From contig JANOVM010000043.1 in NCBI GenBank assembly GCA_031417395.1, forward strand, positions 62,001-126,000: DNA of 64,000 nucleotides, written 5' to 3'. The notes under the pieces were generated by a model. It was not told where the DNA came from. It made no database searches and saw only the letters and a list, made by a program, of their open reading frames with translations. This document shows, one piece after another, positions 51,735 to 59,398 of this stretch (positions within the stretch are counted from its first letter, which is position 1; every line of letters begins with the position of its first letter). A program made the translations under genes and the position numbers. The DNA comes from JADKIH01 sp031417395 (GTDB taxonomy: Bacteria > Bacteroidota > Bacteroidia > AKYH767-A > 2013-40CM-41-45).

Positions 51735-53561
51735 CTAAACAAATGCCTGCAAATCATACAACCTCTTATAAACCCCATTTTTAGCCAGAAGTTCAGCATG
51801 TTTTCCCCGCTCTATAATTTCACTTTTTTGCATGACAATGATTTCATCTGCATGCTGGATGGTTGAGAGGCGATGGGCAATAACTAATGTTGTTCTGTTT
51901 TTCATCAATTGAATGATGGCATCTTGCACGAGCCTTTCACTTTCTGTATCGAGAGCTGAAGTGGCTTCGTCTAAGATAAGTATAGGGGGATTTTTTAGGA
52001 TAGCACGTGCAATGCTAATTCGTTGGCGTTGTCCACCGCTCATTTTACTTCCTCTGTCTCCTGTGTTTGTTTGATAGCCTTCAGGCATCTGAAGGATAAA
52101 GTCGTGTGCATTGGCAATCTTTGCTGCTGCAATGACGTCTTCTTCTTTTATATTGTTCAGTCCGAAAGCAATGTTGTTAAAAATAGTGTCGTTAAATAAA
52201 ACGCTTTCCTGACTTACAATTCCCATCAGTCCGCGGAGGTCTTTTATTTTATAATCTTTTATATTTTTTCCGTCGATCAGTATTTCTCCCTGAGCAGTAT
52301 CGTAAAAGCGTGGCAATAAATCGGCGAGCGTTGTCTTTCCCGAACCGCTTTGGCCGACAAGAGCAATGGTTTTTCCTTTTTCAATTTTTAGGTTAATGTT
52401 TTTCAGTGCCCAGCCGCTTTCGCCTTTGTAATAGGCAAAAGAGACATCTTTGTATTCGACAGAATTGCTGAAACTTTTGACAGGTAAAGCATTTTCTTTA
52501 TCTGTAATCGTAATTTCTCCATCCAAAATTTTATTAATCCTGTCAACAGAAGACAAGCCTCTCTGAACATTTGTATATGCTTCTGAAAAAGCTTTGGCCG
52601 GAGGAATTAGTTGAGAGAAAATGGCAATGAAAGCAATAAATACAGAAGGCTCCAGCTTTTGTTCAGCACCAAGAACGAGTTGTCCGCCGAAATACATTAC
52701 AATGACCAGAACAACGGCACCTAGAAATTCACTCATGGGAGCACTGAGGTCGCGTTTTCTATACAGGCGGATCATTAATTTTCTGTATTCGTCATTCAGT
52801 TTTGAAAATTTTTCGTTGAAGAATTTTTCAGCAGTAAAGGCTTTGATTATACGAAGACCGGACAACGTTTCTTCTATGGTAGCGAGAAGCACACCCATTT
52901 TCGCCTGACTTTTCGCCGAGGTACGTCGTAAACTTTTGCCTATTTGTCCAATTAGCAATCCGGCAATGGGTAATAAAATGAAAACAAACAACGATAACTG
53001 TGGACTCATAATCACCATTGTACTTAGAAAAAGAATCATGGTAATTGGTTCGCGAAAAACCACTTCAAGCGATTGCATAATACTCCATTCGATTTCCTGA
53101 ACGTCAGATGTCATGCGCGAAATAAGGTCGCCTTTACGTTCGTCAGAAAAATACGTCAGCGGCAGCCAGAGAATTTTATTGTACATTTTATTTCGCAAAT
53201 CACGTACAACACCGTTACGGATAGGCGACACAAAAAACATAGCCAGGTAACGAAAGAGATTTTTTAGAAAAAAGAGTACGACAACTGTAATGGAAATCAT
53301 CATCAAGGCCTCTATTTTTCCATTTTCAGCTATATAATTACTGAGGAAATAATTAAAATTCCCCAGCAATGATTTCACCGAAAGGGACCATGGAACTTGT
53401 TTGTAATCGGATGTCTGGTTAAAAAGCACATTCAGGAATGGGGCAATCATAGTCAGTGAAAAAAGGGAAAAAATAACTGACATTATATTGCAAAGGATAT
53501 TCAATGCAGCAAACTTTTTATACCCGCCAACAAAACGGAGAATCCTAAAATAATTTTTCAC
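51735..53561 (-). CDS. MsbA-like ABC exporter (fused permease-ATPase)
   Basis: About 608 residues. I chose the GTG start (VKNYFRILRFVGGYKKFAALNIL), because Bacteroidota relatives start at this position as MKNF(L/F)RILRFV. The upstream in-frame Met adds 32 non-conserved residues. Six membrane helices (~15-310) are followed by an ATPase with Walker A GQSGSGKTT, Q-loop SQESVLFND, signature MSGGQRQRIS, Walker B PILILDEATS and H-loop AHRLST. It exports lipid A-type lipid or a hydrophobic compound; substrate not set by sequence. A TATATTTG sits only four bases (CCCC) before GTG. Confidence 0.93.
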   Translation of the reverse strand: MKNYFRILRFVGGYKKFAALNILCNIMSVIFSLFSLTMIAPFLNVLFNQTSDYKQVPWSLSVKSLLGNFNYFLSNYIAENGKIEALMMISITVVVLFFLKNLFRYLAMFFVSPIRNGVVRDLRNKMYNKILWLPLTYFSDERKGDLISRMTSDVQEIEWSIMQSLEVVFREPITMILFLSTMVIMSPQLSLFVFILLPIAGLLIGQIGKSLRRTSAKSQAKMGVLLATIEETLSGLRIIKAFTAEKFFNEKFSKLNDEYRKLMIRLYRKRDLSAPMSEFLGAVVLVIVMYFGGQLVLGAEQKLEPSVFIAFIAIFSQLIPPAKAFSEAYTNVQRGLSSVDRINKILDGEITITDKENALPVKSFSNSVEYKDVSFAYYKGESGWALKNINLKIEKGKTIALVGQSGSGKTTLADLLPRFYDTAQGEILIDGKNIKDYKIKDLRGLMGIVSQESVLFNDTIFNNIAFGLNNIKEEDVIAAAKIANAHDFILQMPEGYQTNTGDRGSKMSGGQRQRISIARAILKNPPILILDEATSALDTESERLVQDAIIQLMKNRTTLVIAHRLSTIQHADEIIVMQKSEIIERGKHAELLAKNGVYKRLYDLQAFV

Positions 53562-53674
53562 GGGGCAAATATAAGTTAAAGAATTGACTAGTGGGAGGAA
53601 GGGAAAATGGAATGAGATGGAAAAACTAGTTCGAGTTTTATTATTTTCAGTTGGCACAAAAACCTAAAATATTT

Positions 53675-53790
53675 CTGCGAAATGACGCTACTCTGCTATT
53701 ATTTAGTGCTTGCGTCGGGTTGCCAAAGGTAGTCAGACGCAGGCACTATTACTAAATAAGTCGGTCATCTCGCAGAGTAATATAATTAAG
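53675..53790. repeat. Long imperfect inverted repeat
   Basis: Arms of about 50 bases: TTCTGCGAAATGAC...TTATTTAG...GCTTGCGTC on the left pair with GACGCAGGCACTATTACTAAATAA...GTCATCTCGCAGA on the right, with unpaired bases between. The core TGC(T/C)TGCGTC is the best-conserved part. No gene was seen inside. Confidence 0.6.
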
Positions 53791-53807
53791 TTAAGATTTT
53801 AATAATG

Positions 53808-53928
53808 CCCTTCGGCTGCGCTCAGGGACCGGTTACTCGCAATAGGTTTATGCTTCGACTACGCTCAGCTGAGCGTAGTCGAAGCCTTATCATAAACCTA
53901 AAAACGGTCCCTGAGCGAAGTCGAAGGG
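53808..53928. repeat. Nested palindrome of the CTTCGAC-CGCTCAG family
   Basis: Three nested inverted pairs: outer CCCTTCGGCTGCGCTCAGGG with CCCTGAGCGAAGTCGAAGGG; middle AATAGGTTTATG with CATAAACCTA; inner GCTTCGACTACGCTCAGC with its perfect complement TGAGCGTAGTCGAAGC. The inner and outer units are two related copies of CTTCGACTNCGCTCAG, which is a dispersed repeat I know from many bacterial genomes. Confidence 0.85.
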
Positions 53929-53937
53929 TTAATTCTA

Positions 53938-53953
53938 TAACTTAATGACATTG
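53938..53953 (+). repeat. 16-nt motif TAACTTAATGACATTG, copy 1
   Basis: Identical 16-mer to 58296-58311. It lies just beyond the nested palindrome and before the toxin gene. Confidence 0.6.
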
Positions 53954-54007
53954 CTCACAGAGACCTTTTAGTTTTATTGGTAGAAATTTCAATCATATGT
54001 TTCAACC

Positions 54008-54433
54008 CTATTTTTTTAAAACCACATATTTCATTAAAAAATCATGTGCATTCAAGATCTCAATTTCAGAAAAATAAAAATCATTTTTATCGTTTGTAAC
54101 AATGCATTTGCATTTGCTATTAAGAGCCGAGTAATATTCCAGCCCATCTTCGAAATCGTTAATGGCTTTATTTGCTGTTGTTTTTCTTACGGATTCCTCA
54201 TTGATAGTGGTAATGCGAATTTTATCCGAAAGAAGTTTTATTTTTTTCCTCGCCAGAGTATTTCCATTCTTTTTTTCTGCAAAATAGAAGGCAATGGCCA
54301 GACAAAGAGGAGATGTAAAAACCTCAAATTTTTTATTATCGCACAAGCTTAGAATTTGCGAACAAAAGGAAAACTGAGGATATTCATTACACAAGACGGT
54401 AACCAGAATATTTGCATCAAGGAAGATTTTCAC
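54008..54433 (-). CDS. PIN-domain toxin (VapC-like ribonuclease)
   Basis: 141 residues. PIN acidic residues: D in MKIFLDANILV (residue 6), E53-region in AIAFYFAEKK, D in INDFEDGLEYYSAL and D in CIVTNDKNDF. The family cleaves RNA, usually tRNA, and is held inactive by its antitoxin. It overlaps the antitoxin gene by 4 nt and follows it. Its target is not predictable. The C-terminus YVVLKK lies about 60 nt from a repeat-rich block. Confidence 0.88.
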   Translation of the reverse strand: MKIFLDANILVTVLCNEYPQFSFCSQILSLCDNKKFEVFTSPLCLAIAFYFAEKKNGNTLARKKIKLLSDKIRITTINEESVRKTTANKAINDFEDGLEYYSALNSKCKCIVTNDKNDFYFSEIEILNAHDFLMKYVVLKK

Positions 54434-54693
54434 TTGACTTTCTTTTTTTCGAAGAATTCTTTCTTCAATGATTTCCGGGAACGATTAGAGCGGATGTATT
54501 CGACTTTGCCTTCACTAAGCTGTTGGATCCAATCGGATACGGGAAGTTCATCGATGGATTTATGAGAAGAACTTGTAACCTTTGTTAAAAGGAATTCCAT
54601 AAGGCGAGACAAGCTAATGTCGTTATCATCAGCAAATTTTTTCGCTTTTTGAATGACGCTTTTATCGAAACTAAGGGTAATTTTTGCATCCAT
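54430..54693 (-). CDS. DUF6364-family ribbon-helix-helix antitoxin
   Basis: 87 residues starting MDAKITLSFDKSVIQKAKKFADDNDISLSRLMEFLL, the DUF6364 RHH pattern (beta strand, two helices), with a basic C-terminal tail that should wrap the toxin. I preferred this Met to the one nine codons earlier because the family begins here. Upstream gene of the PIN pair and probably an autorepressor. Confidence 0.85.
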   Translation of the reverse strand: MDAKITLSFDKSVIQKAKKFADDNDISLSRLMEFLLTKVTSSSHKSIDELPVSDWIQQLSEGKVEYIRSNRSRKSLKKEFFEKKKVK

Positions 54694-54854
54694 GGGAGCA
54701 AGTATTATTTTATACGACAAAGATATAAAATCTATACGGCAAAGTAAAATTTTAAACCAATATTTGACTTAAATGCTGTTTAACATGGATTTTAATACGA
54801 TTATGATTATTTTCCCTTACAGTCAACCAAATATTACTATTTCCTTCAAATTTC

Positions 54855-54862
54855 TATCTTTG
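54855..54862 (+). promoter_or_regulatory. -7 element of rbfA
   Basis: TATCTTTG followed by CACC and the start codon; no clear -33 partner. Confidence 0.5.
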
Positions 54863-54866
54863 CACC

Positions 54867-55226
54867 ATGGATACGACCAGACAGCAAAAATACAATCGCC
54901 TTTTCCAGAAGGAAATCGGCGAACTATTTCAGAAGGAAGGGTTTAATTTTTTCGGAAAAGCATTTGTAACAGTAACCAATGTCAGAGTTAGTCCCGATTT
55001 GGGCATTGCTAAAATATACCTGAGCATTTTTGGTTCCAAAGATCCCAACCAGGTTATGGAGCAGATAGAAAAGCACAATAAGGAAATACGCAAACAATTC
55101 GGTAACAGTATTCGCCACCAGGCACGTATTGTTCCCGAGCTGAAGTTTTTCCTCGATGATTCGCTTGATTATGTAGAGAAAATCGAAAAACTCCTCAAGG
55201 GCGACAAACCCAAGGAGAAGGAATAA
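54867..55226 (+). CDS. rbfA: Ribosome-binding factor A
   Basis: 119 residues, KH-fold protein acting in 30S maturation and 16S 5' end processing. The family pattern is clear: TRQQKYNRLFQKEIGELF, VTVTNVRVSPDLGIAKIYLSIFG and IRHQARIVPELKFFLDDSLDYVEKIEKLL. The -7 element ends four bases before ATG. A methyltransferase gene follows after 42 nt. In relatives rbfA is often followed directly by the LolC/E-like permease; here a repeat-bounded segment intervenes. Confidence 0.96.
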   Translation: MDTTRQQKYNRLFQKEIGELFQKEGFNFFGKAFVTVTNVRVSPDLGIAKIYLSIFGSKDPNQVMEQIEKHNKEIRKQFGNSIRHQARIVPELKFFLDDSLDYVEKIEKLLKGDKPKEKE

Positions 55227-55268
55227 TTATTTTATTTTTTCAAGTACATTCCCCAAACAAATTAAACA

Positions 55269-56075
55269 ATGCAATACGATCCGATAAAACGCATACTCGG
55301 AAATGTTTTCAATAAAACGCCTTTCCTCCGCCGTTTGTTTTACAACCTGCTCGACCTTTTACTTTTACGGTCTTGGCACATTCACAAAGAACTACGCCTC
55401 TGGATAAAGGAAAGCAAAAATGCAACAGATATCCTTGATGCAGGCGCCGGTTTCGGTCAATATACTTATTGGCTTCATTCAACAAATCCGCAATGGAAAA
55501 TTTTATCTGTCGATGTTAAGGATGAGCAGGTGGCAGACTGCAATAACTTTTTTCAAAAAATAGGAGCAACAAATGTCCGCTTCGAAGTGCAGGACTTAAC
55601 TAAATATGTAAAGCAGAATTCTTTTGATCTTGTAGTTTGTGTTGATGTCATGGAACATATTGAAGAAGATGTTCAGGTATTCAAAAATTTTCATGCTTCC
55701 ATGAAAAGCGGAGCCATGCTGGTAATCTCCACACCATCCGATCAGGGAGGAAGCGATGTTCACGGCGACGAGCAGGCATCGTTCATTGAAGAACACGTTC
55801 GCGATGGATACAATATTCTTGCTATACAGGAAAAACTAAAATCAGCCGGCTTCTCAAAAACGTATGCCCGTTATCAATACGGCACACCGGGAAAAATTTC
55901 CTGGAGGTTGTCGATGAAATATCCAATACAAATGCTGGGAGTTTCAAAACTGTTTTTTATTATTCTTCCGGTTTATTATGTTGTTGCTTATCCAATTTCG
56001 TTTGTGCTTAATTATGCTGATACGGTAATGAGTCATAAAACTGGGACTGGACTGATTGTAAAGGCTTGGAAGTAG
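55269..56075 (+). CDS. Class I SAM-dependent methyltransferase
   Basis: 268 residues. Motif I ILDAGAGFGQYTYWL, the acidic loop ILSVDVKDEQV, motif post-I RFEVQDLTKYV and motif IV FDLVVCVDVMEHIEED are intact. A C-terminal part with hydrophobic stretches (LFFIILPVYYVVAYPISFVLN) suggests membrane association. Substrate unknown; the type is common in cell-surface or lipid biosynthesis loci. It ends 15 nt before the first copy of the ~250-bp repeat. Confidence 0.88.
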   Translation: MQYDPIKRILGNVFNKTPFLRRLFYNLLDLLLLRSWHIHKELRLWIKESKNATDILDAGAGFGQYTYWLHSTNPQWKILSVDVKDEQVADCNNFFQKIGATNVRFEVQDLTKYVKQNSFDLVVCVDVMEHIEEDVQVFKNFHASMKSGAMLVISTPSDQGGSDVHGDEQASFIEEHVRDGYNILAIQEKLKSAGFSKTYARYQYGTPGKISWRLSMKYPIQMLGVSKLFFIILPVYYVVAYPISFVLNYADTVMSHKTGTGLIVKAWK

Positions 56076-56089
56076 TAGAACGTTTTTCC

Positions 56090-56332
56090 CTTGCTGGGCG
56101 AAGTTAAGCGCGAAACGAAATCTTTATTAAATGAAATGCTAGCTGATTGAGCGCGTGACTTCGTCCACGACGTGGCTTTTAATGTTCTAACGAATTCCAC
56201 TTTCCTGTTTTTTGCAAATTTTGGAAAATGTACGTAAGTTAATCCCACGCTCCGTGGTGGACGAAGTCGCGCGCTCGAGATAATTGCAGAGCAATTATTT
56301 ATATTTCTACTTCGCGCTTCGCCCAGCTGAAG
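56090..56332. repeat. MITE-like inverted-repeat element, copy 1
   Basis: 243 nt with terminal arms CTTGCTGGGCGAAG(TTAA)GCGCGAA and its complement TTCGCGCTTCGCCCAGC-TGAAG. A second inverted pair lies further in (GAGCGCGTGACTTCGTCCAC and GTGGACGAAGTCGCGCGCTC), and the centre is AT-rich. It is about 95% identical to copy 2. It interrupts the end of a minus-strand reading frame at 56307-56408. No transposase is encoded. Confidence 0.85.
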
Positions 56333-56408
56333 TAACCTCCTCGGTTTTTATTTCACCGGAAGCAATCTGAATTACAAATGTATATTTCTCCTCATTCAAA
56401 TCAATCAT
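56307..56408 (-). pseudogene. Gene remnant cut by the inverted-repeat element
   Basis: Reads MIDLNEEKYTFVIQIASGEIKTEE then runs into the repeat (VTSAGRSAK stop). The first ~27 residues have normal coding character, with an ATGA overlap with the remnant upstream, as in two-gene toxin-antitoxin-like pairs. The rest of the gene is missing. Family not recognised. Confidence 0.5.
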
Positions 56409-56521
56409 TGAGCGAGTTTTTCAAGAAGTTCTCTATCTTCAATTAAAATTTTACGCATATTTTGAGATAAACTAATAGTATCGGCAGATTTGCTTTGAAG
56501 GGCTTTTAGATATTCTTGTAG
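56405..56521 (-). pseudogene. Decayed small helical protein, start lost
   Basis: 38 codons in frame, LQEYLKALQSKSADTISLSQ and then NMRKILIEDRELLEKLAQ, stop. An in-frame stop directly precedes it and no start codon is present before the internal Met. It overlaps the start of the next remnant by ATGA. Composition fits a small helical antitoxin-like or leucine-rich protein; not assigned. Confidence 0.5.
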
Positions 56522-57035
56522 TTAATTTTATTTTCAAATATACCCAAAAGAAAACTGCTTAAGCAACAACTGAAATTGCTGATATTTACAGTTCGCTAAA
56601 AGCAAAAATAATAAATAAGTTTGAATTCAGTATTGAACCTTGCACTTTAGAATTCAAACTGTAAGTTCAAGTCCTGAAGTATTGAATTAGGAAACAATAA
56701 CGCGGATTTCAAATCACTACTGTTCGGAACCTTTGTAAATTGTCTGAACCCTGAAAGAAGGGATTAAAGGATTAACATGAATTGAAATAATGCAATGTGC
56801 CTACAAGCAAATGAAATTGAGATCCTCTTCATTTTCAAATTAAGGGTACTCCTTCAAGGCAATCCTTTAATCCTTCCTTTCAAGGGTCAGATGTTATTTT
56901 TCAAAGTTAACGATGTTGTGAACAGTAGTGTTTTCAAATCAGTAGAAATTGACGGCAGGATTGCTAATCTCCGAACAACGGAGATTCTTTACTTTTTGTA
57001 GAAATATTCAATAGTTGTAAATTATTTTGTAATAA
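56522..57035. other. Remnant-rich intergenic region
   Basis: It holds a pair of inverted arms (56743-56773 and 56861-56891, containing GGATTAAAGGATT) and a perfect hairpin AATCTCCG/CGGAGATT at 56966-56986 followed by a T-rich stretch. A short frame ending FKVNDVVNSSVFKSVEIDGR lies within the second half but has no clear start or family match. I do not call a gene here. Confidence 0.5.
56743..56891. repeat. Inverted repeat with GGATTAAAGGATT arms
   Basis: 31-nt arms of which about 26 positions pair (CTGAAAGAAGGGATTAAAGG against CCTTTAATCCTTCCTTTCAA), separated by 87 nt. Confidence 0.7.
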
Positions 57036-57066
57036 TTTGTAGGAGTAATAATAAATATTATCTTTG
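57036..57066 (+). promoter_or_regulatory. Promoter of the first secreted paralogue
   Basis: TTTG (57036-57039), 19 nt, TATCTTTG (57059-57066), 19 nt before the start codon. Full consensus match. Confidence 0.8.
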
Positions 57067-57085
57067 ATTATACATTCCTATTAAA

Positions 57086-58018
57086 ATGAATACTCTTTCT
57101 AAAATTATCTTGAGTTTTTTCTTTCTGATCTCATTTTTATTTAATAGCATTATTTTAAAAGCGCATAATTATATACCTATTCCAGAGGATTCAACAGTGA
57201 GATGGATAATGATTTTTCAATATTTTGATCCGGGTGTGTGTGAGGAAACATATTTATTTAATTACCGGATTACTGGAGACACTTCAATAAACGGAATGAA
57301 TTACAAAAAAGTTAATATAGAAAACAATTTATTTATCCAAAATACCGCTGGAATCCATGGTTGTGGTAACCCAATAAATGGATATATATACGCATTCAGA
57401 CAGGACACAGTGTTAAAAAAATGTTATCTTATTCCAAGAGATTCTATTAACGAACAATTAATTTATGATTTTTCTCTTCAGGTTAATGACACATTAAGTA
57501 ATCCATATTTTAAATCTGGGTTGGTAATTGCTTGTCAAGATTCAATTCCAACTTTGCATAGTTTAGATTCTGTTCTTATCGATAATCAATACCATCTCAT
57601 ACAAAATATTTATTGTGGCGATAAAGTAATCGAAGGTATTGGATGGTTAACTGATCCGTTTATGTTTGGTTTGACTTTTTATCATTTGGTATGCATGAAG
57701 AAGGATACTTCATTGTTATTTCTTGACCCAACTTATGGATTTTATTGTAATTGGTTCCCAATAAATATTAAATCACCTGAGAATAAATCCACTGTCAATT
57801 TTAATATTTCAACTATAACTAATGAAATTCAAATTGAGTGCGGTCAAGTAATTTCAAAGATAGAAACTTTTGATTTAACGGGAAGAAAAATTTTTGCCGC
57901 TGATATCCAAACTAGTTCTTTTAATTTAGAAACGTTTTCTTTTCCGGATTTCATTATCATGAAAGTGTATTTAAAAGACAACACAATTATTATAAAAAAA
58001 TTATTTTTAAAACAATAA
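57086..58018 (+). CDS. Secreted protein, T9SS-like C-terminus (paralogue 1)
   Basis: 310 residues. Signal peptide-like start (KIILSFFFLISFLFNSIILKA). The body contains YRITGDTSINGMNYKKV and IYDFSLQVNDTL, which recur as YDITGDTSFNNNSYKIV and SYDFSLALNDSI in the gene at 58375-59223, so the two are tandem paralogues. The C-terminus KIETFDLTGRKIFAADIQ...VYLKDNTIIIKKLFLKQ has the shape of a type A sorting domain but lacks the PNP start. Role unknown; likely exported. Confidence 0.75.
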   Translation: MNTLSKIILSFFFLISFLFNSIILKAHNYIPIPEDSTVRWIMIFQYFDPGVCEETYLFNYRITGDTSINGMNYKKVNIENNLFIQNTAGIHGCGNPINGYIYAFRQDTVLKKCYLIPRDSINEQLIYDFSLQVNDTLSNPYFKSGLVIACQDSIPTLHSLDSVLIDNQYHLIQNIYCGDKVIEGIGWLTDPFMFGLTFYHLVCMKKDTSLLFLDPTYGFYCNWFPINIKSPENKSTVNFNISTITNEIQIECGQVISKIETFDLTGRKIFAADIQTSSFNLETFSFPDFIIMKVYLKDNTIIIKKLFLKQ

Positions 58019-58022
58019 CCAC

Positions 58023-58298
58023 ATGGGAACGAAGCGTAAACTTGTATTTATAGTAATTTTTCTTTTTCTTTTTATTAGTAAAAGCTTTCCCCAAGGGATA
58101 GATGATCCTGGAAGGAGATTGCAAATGCTCATGGATAAACCTGCAAATTTTTATGAAGTTGAAAACTATGCTAAGAGTTATTTCGAAGCTAATCCTTCAT
58201 TAATCACTGAGGAAGATGGAATTTATACAGAATATGAGCGTTGGCATATGTTCTGGTCAAGCAGAATATCAAATTTTGGAGATATAGTTATGCACTAA
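58023..58298 (+). pseudogene. Truncated N-terminus of a large T9SS secreted protein
   Basis: 91 residues. The signal peptide (KLVFIVIFLFLFISKSFPQ) and the following NFYEVENYAKSYFEANPSL...YTEYERWHMFWSSRI match the opening of large Bacteroidota secreted proteins, in which this W-x-x-FW-x-x-R segment leads into a propeller of several hundred residues. Here the frame stops at VMH, exactly where TAACTTAATGACATTG begins. It is 4 nt after paralogue 1. Probably a remnant and not a functional small protein. Confidence 0.7.
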
Positions 58299-58311
58299 CT
58301 TAATGACATTG
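58296..58311 (+). repeat. 16-nt motif TAACTTAATGACATTG, copy 2
   Basis: Its first three bases are the stop codon of the truncated gene. Copy 1 is at 53938-53953. Confidence 0.6.
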
Positions 58312-58374
58312 GTATAAATACTATTGTTTTTATTGAAAATGATTAGTAAAATTGTTCAAATTATCTTATTTTTT

Positions 58375-59223
58375 ATGAAAAAAATTATTCTACTTCATTT
58401 TTTATTACTGTTTTATTTAAACACATGGTGTCAAATTGTGTCCTTCCCATCGGATAGTACAACTTGGTACTATTATTCAGAGGACAATTCTGGTCCTAAT
58501 CCAGTATTTAATTATTATCAATATGACATTACTGGAGATACATCTTTTAATAATAATTCATACAAAATTGTTACAGGGAATGGTTTATCTTATGCAGTTA
58601 GGAGCGACTCTGCTCAAAAAGTGTGGGTGAGATCTTTGAATACAGGATATTGTAACGATACATCTGAAATACTCTCATACGATTTTTCATTAGCATTGAA
58701 TGACTCAATTTATGTTAAAGGCTGTAATGGTGATTCTTTTTTATGTATAGTTCGAGTTATTGATTCAATATCTACTAACATTGGAAAAAGACGAGAAATT
58801 AAATTGACAGGTGCTGAAACTTTAACTTGTCTAATGTCAGACACCATAACTTGGGTTGAAGGAATCGGTTCAACATATGAGCTCTTTTATAATTTTATTA
58901 ATTTTTTCTTTGGTGGGCCAGGTACTTGTCCTTATTATTTTTACTTTTTGTCTTTGGATTCGCATGGTCAGAATATTTATTTTACTACAAGCTTACCTGA
59001 ACTTCAAATACAAAATCTCATTTTTGTTGATGATAAATTTATTGTTCATTCTAAAGATAAAATAAAATTAATAGTAGTGCATGATGTTATTGGTCGGTTA
59101 ATTGACACCTATATTCCGAATTTTCAAATTTGTCAGTTAAACTCTTCGAGACTTACTAAAGGATTAAATTATATATCGGTCATAACTGAAAGAAATATAT
59201 TTTCACTTAAGGTTTTAAATTAA
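58375..59223 (+). CDS. Secreted protein, T9SS-like C-terminus (paralogue 2)
   Basis: 282 residues from the Met of the signal peptide (MKKIILLHFLLLFYLNTWCQ); an earlier TTG start is open but gives a non-conserved leader. It shares YDITGDTS, YDFSL(A)LNDS and WVEGIGS-type phrases with paralogue 1. The end LIVVHDVIGRLIDTYI...RLTKGLNYISVI resembles a type A sorting domain, again without PNP. Function unknown. Confidence 0.75.
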   Translation: MKKIILLHFLLLFYLNTWCQIVSFPSDSTTWYYYSEDNSGPNPVFNYYQYDITGDTSFNNNSYKIVTGNGLSYAVRSDSAQKVWVRSLNTGYCNDTSEILSYDFSLALNDSIYVKGCNGDSFLCIVRVIDSISTNIGKRREIKLTGAETLTCLMSDTITWVEGIGSTYELFYNFINFFFGGPGTCPYYFYFLSLDSHGQNIYFTTSLPELQIQNLIFVDDKFIVHSKDKIKLIVVHDVIGRLIDTYIPNFQICQLNSSRLTKGLNYISVITERNIFSLKVLN

Positions 59224-59269
59224 AGGGATAATTTGTTGAAGTTCATAACTCTTATAAAACAATGAAACA

Positions 59270-59398
59270 ATGAAAAAACGTAACGCATTTTATTTTTTGT
59301 TAGTAATAAGTATGATCAGTTATTATCCTGCACGTTCTCAATCTACAGTTACACTCTTGCTGGGCGAAGTCTTAAGCGCGAAACGAAATCTTTATTAA
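59270..59398 (+). pseudogene. 5' fragment of a gene interrupted by copy 2 of the element
   Basis: MKKRNAFYFLLVISMISYYP plus ARSQSTVTL is a signal peptide with the start of a mature protein. From residue 30 the frame is inside the repeat (LGEVLSAKRNLY stop). The 3' part appears to resume after the repeat at 59604. Confidence 0.65.

Noticed and set aside
53808..53928. Non-coding RNA gene in the nested palindrome
   Set aside because: The sequence is a stack of a known dispersed repeat; no promoter or terminator typical of an RNA gene was seen.
54008..54693. A novel defence system in the PIN/DUF6364 locus
   Set aside because: It is a recognisable type II toxin-antitoxin pair with no additional genes.
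56795..57001. A 68-residue protein in the remnant region
   Set aside because: Its first half is made of an inverted-repeat arm and its end contains a hairpin; no family match and no start signal were found.
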